Assembly (NCBI GenBank): GCA_938039305.1
Contig: CALHUZ010000479.1
Location: 1-15,530 of the forward strand
Length of the DNA: 15,530 nt
From: an uncultured Saprospiraceae bacterium
GTDB taxonomy: Bacteria; Bacteroidota; Bacteroidia; Chitinophagales; Saprospiraceae
Reading direction: 5' to 3'
Shown: piece after piece, positions 14,740 through 15,530 of the stretch
How the letters are laid out: the number at the start of each line of letters is the position of its first letter
Numbering within the stretch: position 1 is the stretch's first letter
Made by a program: the position numbers and the translations under genes
The notes under the pieces: model-generated
What the model was told of the DNA's origin: nothing
Database searches by the model: none
Seen by the model: the letters and a program-made list of their open reading frames with translations, nothing else

Positions 14740-15530
14740 TTAATACTCCCACCGACGGAATGCTTCCATCGCTTCATACTCTGCAAGGCCAAGTGCTCGA
14801 TAGCTCAATGCCGTATCTCGATTCCTATCCTCAGCTCTTTGCCAAAACTCTCTATCATCTTCTCCAGGAAATGGAGGCCTATCTTTTTGTGACTGGTGCA
14901 TAAATATGGCACGTCTCTTTTTTAATAATTCACTTGGGCTTATCGGAACGCACATCTGAATCTCGTCTATACCATACTCATGCCAAGCTCCCCTATATAG
15001 CCATAACCAACAATCCTTCAACCAATCATTAGTTTTCAATTGAGTCAATGCTCCTGTGATAGCATCCAAACAAACTCTGTGAGTACCGTGTGGATCTGCT
15101 AGATCTCCAGCGGCATAGATTTGATGGGGCTTAATCTCTTCTATCAGATCTTTTATAATATCAATATCCTTCTGAGATACAGGATTCTTCCTTGTTGCAC
15201 CAGTCTCATAAAAAGGAAGGTTCAAAAAATGAATGCGCTCATCTTCTAAGCCGCAATATCTTGCCCCGGCACGGGCTTCTCCTTTTCTAATTAATCCTTT
15301 TATCCGCCTAACCTCTTTACTATCAATCTGTTTAAAAGATTTCTGATTTATAGATTTCTTTATTCTCTGAACGATCTTTGTCGCTTGTTCAACATCTGTA
15401 TTAGTATCTCCAGAAAATTCTTGAAAGAACTCTGCGTATCGGAGTGCATCATGATCATGAACAGCTATATTTCCTGAAGTTTGATATGCCACATGAACCT
15501 CATGGCCTTGATCTACCAATCTTAAAAACG
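14740..15530 (-). CDS. nagB: NagB-type protein with PIG-L/LmbE domain, C-terminal part (runs off right edge)
   Basis: The frame is open to the right edge, reading F-L-R-L into VDQGHEVHVAYQTSGN, so the true start is outside the window and the TTG at 15517-15519 is only an internal Leu. The visible ~263 residues are a PIG-L/LmbE-type deacetylase domain: the HPDD motif should lie just outside, and the second zinc motif DPHGTHR is present (about 117 codons from the end). The remainder (LYRGAWHE, LSPSELLKKRRAIF, HQSQKDRPPFPG, REFWQRAEDRN, ending EAMEAFRRW) closely resembles the C-terminus of the ~640-residue Bacteroidota proteins in which an N-terminal glucosamine-6-phosphate deaminase (NagB) domain is fused to PIG-L. 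The fused NagB part is therefore inferred, not seen. The expected role is amino-sugar catabolism. Confidence 0.87.
   Translation of the reverse strand, partial: FLRLVDQGHEVHVAYQTSGNIAVHDHDALRYAEFFQEFSGDTNTDVEQATKIVQRIKKSINQKSFKQIDSKEVRRIKGLIRKGEARAGARYCGLEDERIHFLNLPFYETGATRKNPVSQKDIDIIKDLIEEIKPHQIYAAGDLADPHGTHRVCLDAITGALTQLKTNDWLKDCWLWLYRGAWHEYGIDEIQMCVPISPSELLKKRRAIFMHQSQKDRPPFPGEDDREFWQRAEDRNRDTALSYRALGLAEYEAMEAFRRWEY

Noticed and set aside
15517..15519. TTG as a start of the right-edge gene
   Set aside because: The frame continues upstream to the edge with residues (F-L-R-L) that match the NagB/PIG-L family, so the gene is truncated by the window and not started here.

Overview
The window reads as a dense piece of a Bacteroidota chromosome, moderately AT-rich by eye, probably from a marine or environmental lineage such as Saprospiria or Cytophagia (this finer placement is a guess). 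The signs are: a NagB-type protein carrying a C-terminal PIG-L/LmbE domain of the kind seen in Bacteroidota; a large periplasmic TPR protein next to a plug-less TonB-receptor-like barrel; weak or absent Shine-Dalgarno sequences; and a candidate promoter of the Bacteroidota TTG/TAnnTTT type. No rRNA, tRNA, CRISPR array, insertion sequence or phage gene was seen. No gene-free stretch exceeds about 220 bases.

Left part (1-3240, all minus strand): a tail-specific protease Prc/Tsp, then an ABC transporter ATPase, then the first 22 codons of what looks like its membrane permease, running off the left edge. The ABC pair is a probable operon because only 3 nt separate the genes.

Centre left (3241-8204): a 217-bp divergent spacer, then a plus-strand pair made of a 997-residue secreted TPR protein and a 537-residue outer-membrane barrel. 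This looks like a two-protein envelope module of unknown function. It ends at a perfect 23-bp bidirectional terminator that also serves the convergent gene to its right.

Centre right (8205-12905): a minus-strand NTE/PNPLA6-type patatin phospholipase with a cyclic-nucleotide-binding domain. It diverges from a tightly packed plus-strand cluster of a VOC (glyoxalase-fold) protein and pxpA-pxpB-pxpC. PxpABC is the ATP-dependent 5-oxoprolinase that opens 5-oxoproline (pyroglutamate) to glutamate. The four genes overlap or nearly touch, and the VOC leader holds two overlapping inverted repeats that are good candidates for a regulatory site.

Right part (12902-15530, minus strand): an SSF-family sodium:solute symporter whose stop codon overlaps that of pxpC by 4 bp. 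Upstream of it, on the same strand, is the C-terminal part of a NagB/PIG-L glucosamine-6-phosphate deaminase-type protein that runs off the right edge. The symporter could supply an amino sugar to the NagB-type enzyme or 5-oxoproline to PxpABC; the sequence alone does not decide.

Most genes belong to recognisable families. The least explained elements are the TPR/barrel pair, the VOC-pxp linkage with its palindromic leader, and the degenerate Rossmann-like middle domain of the patatin protein.
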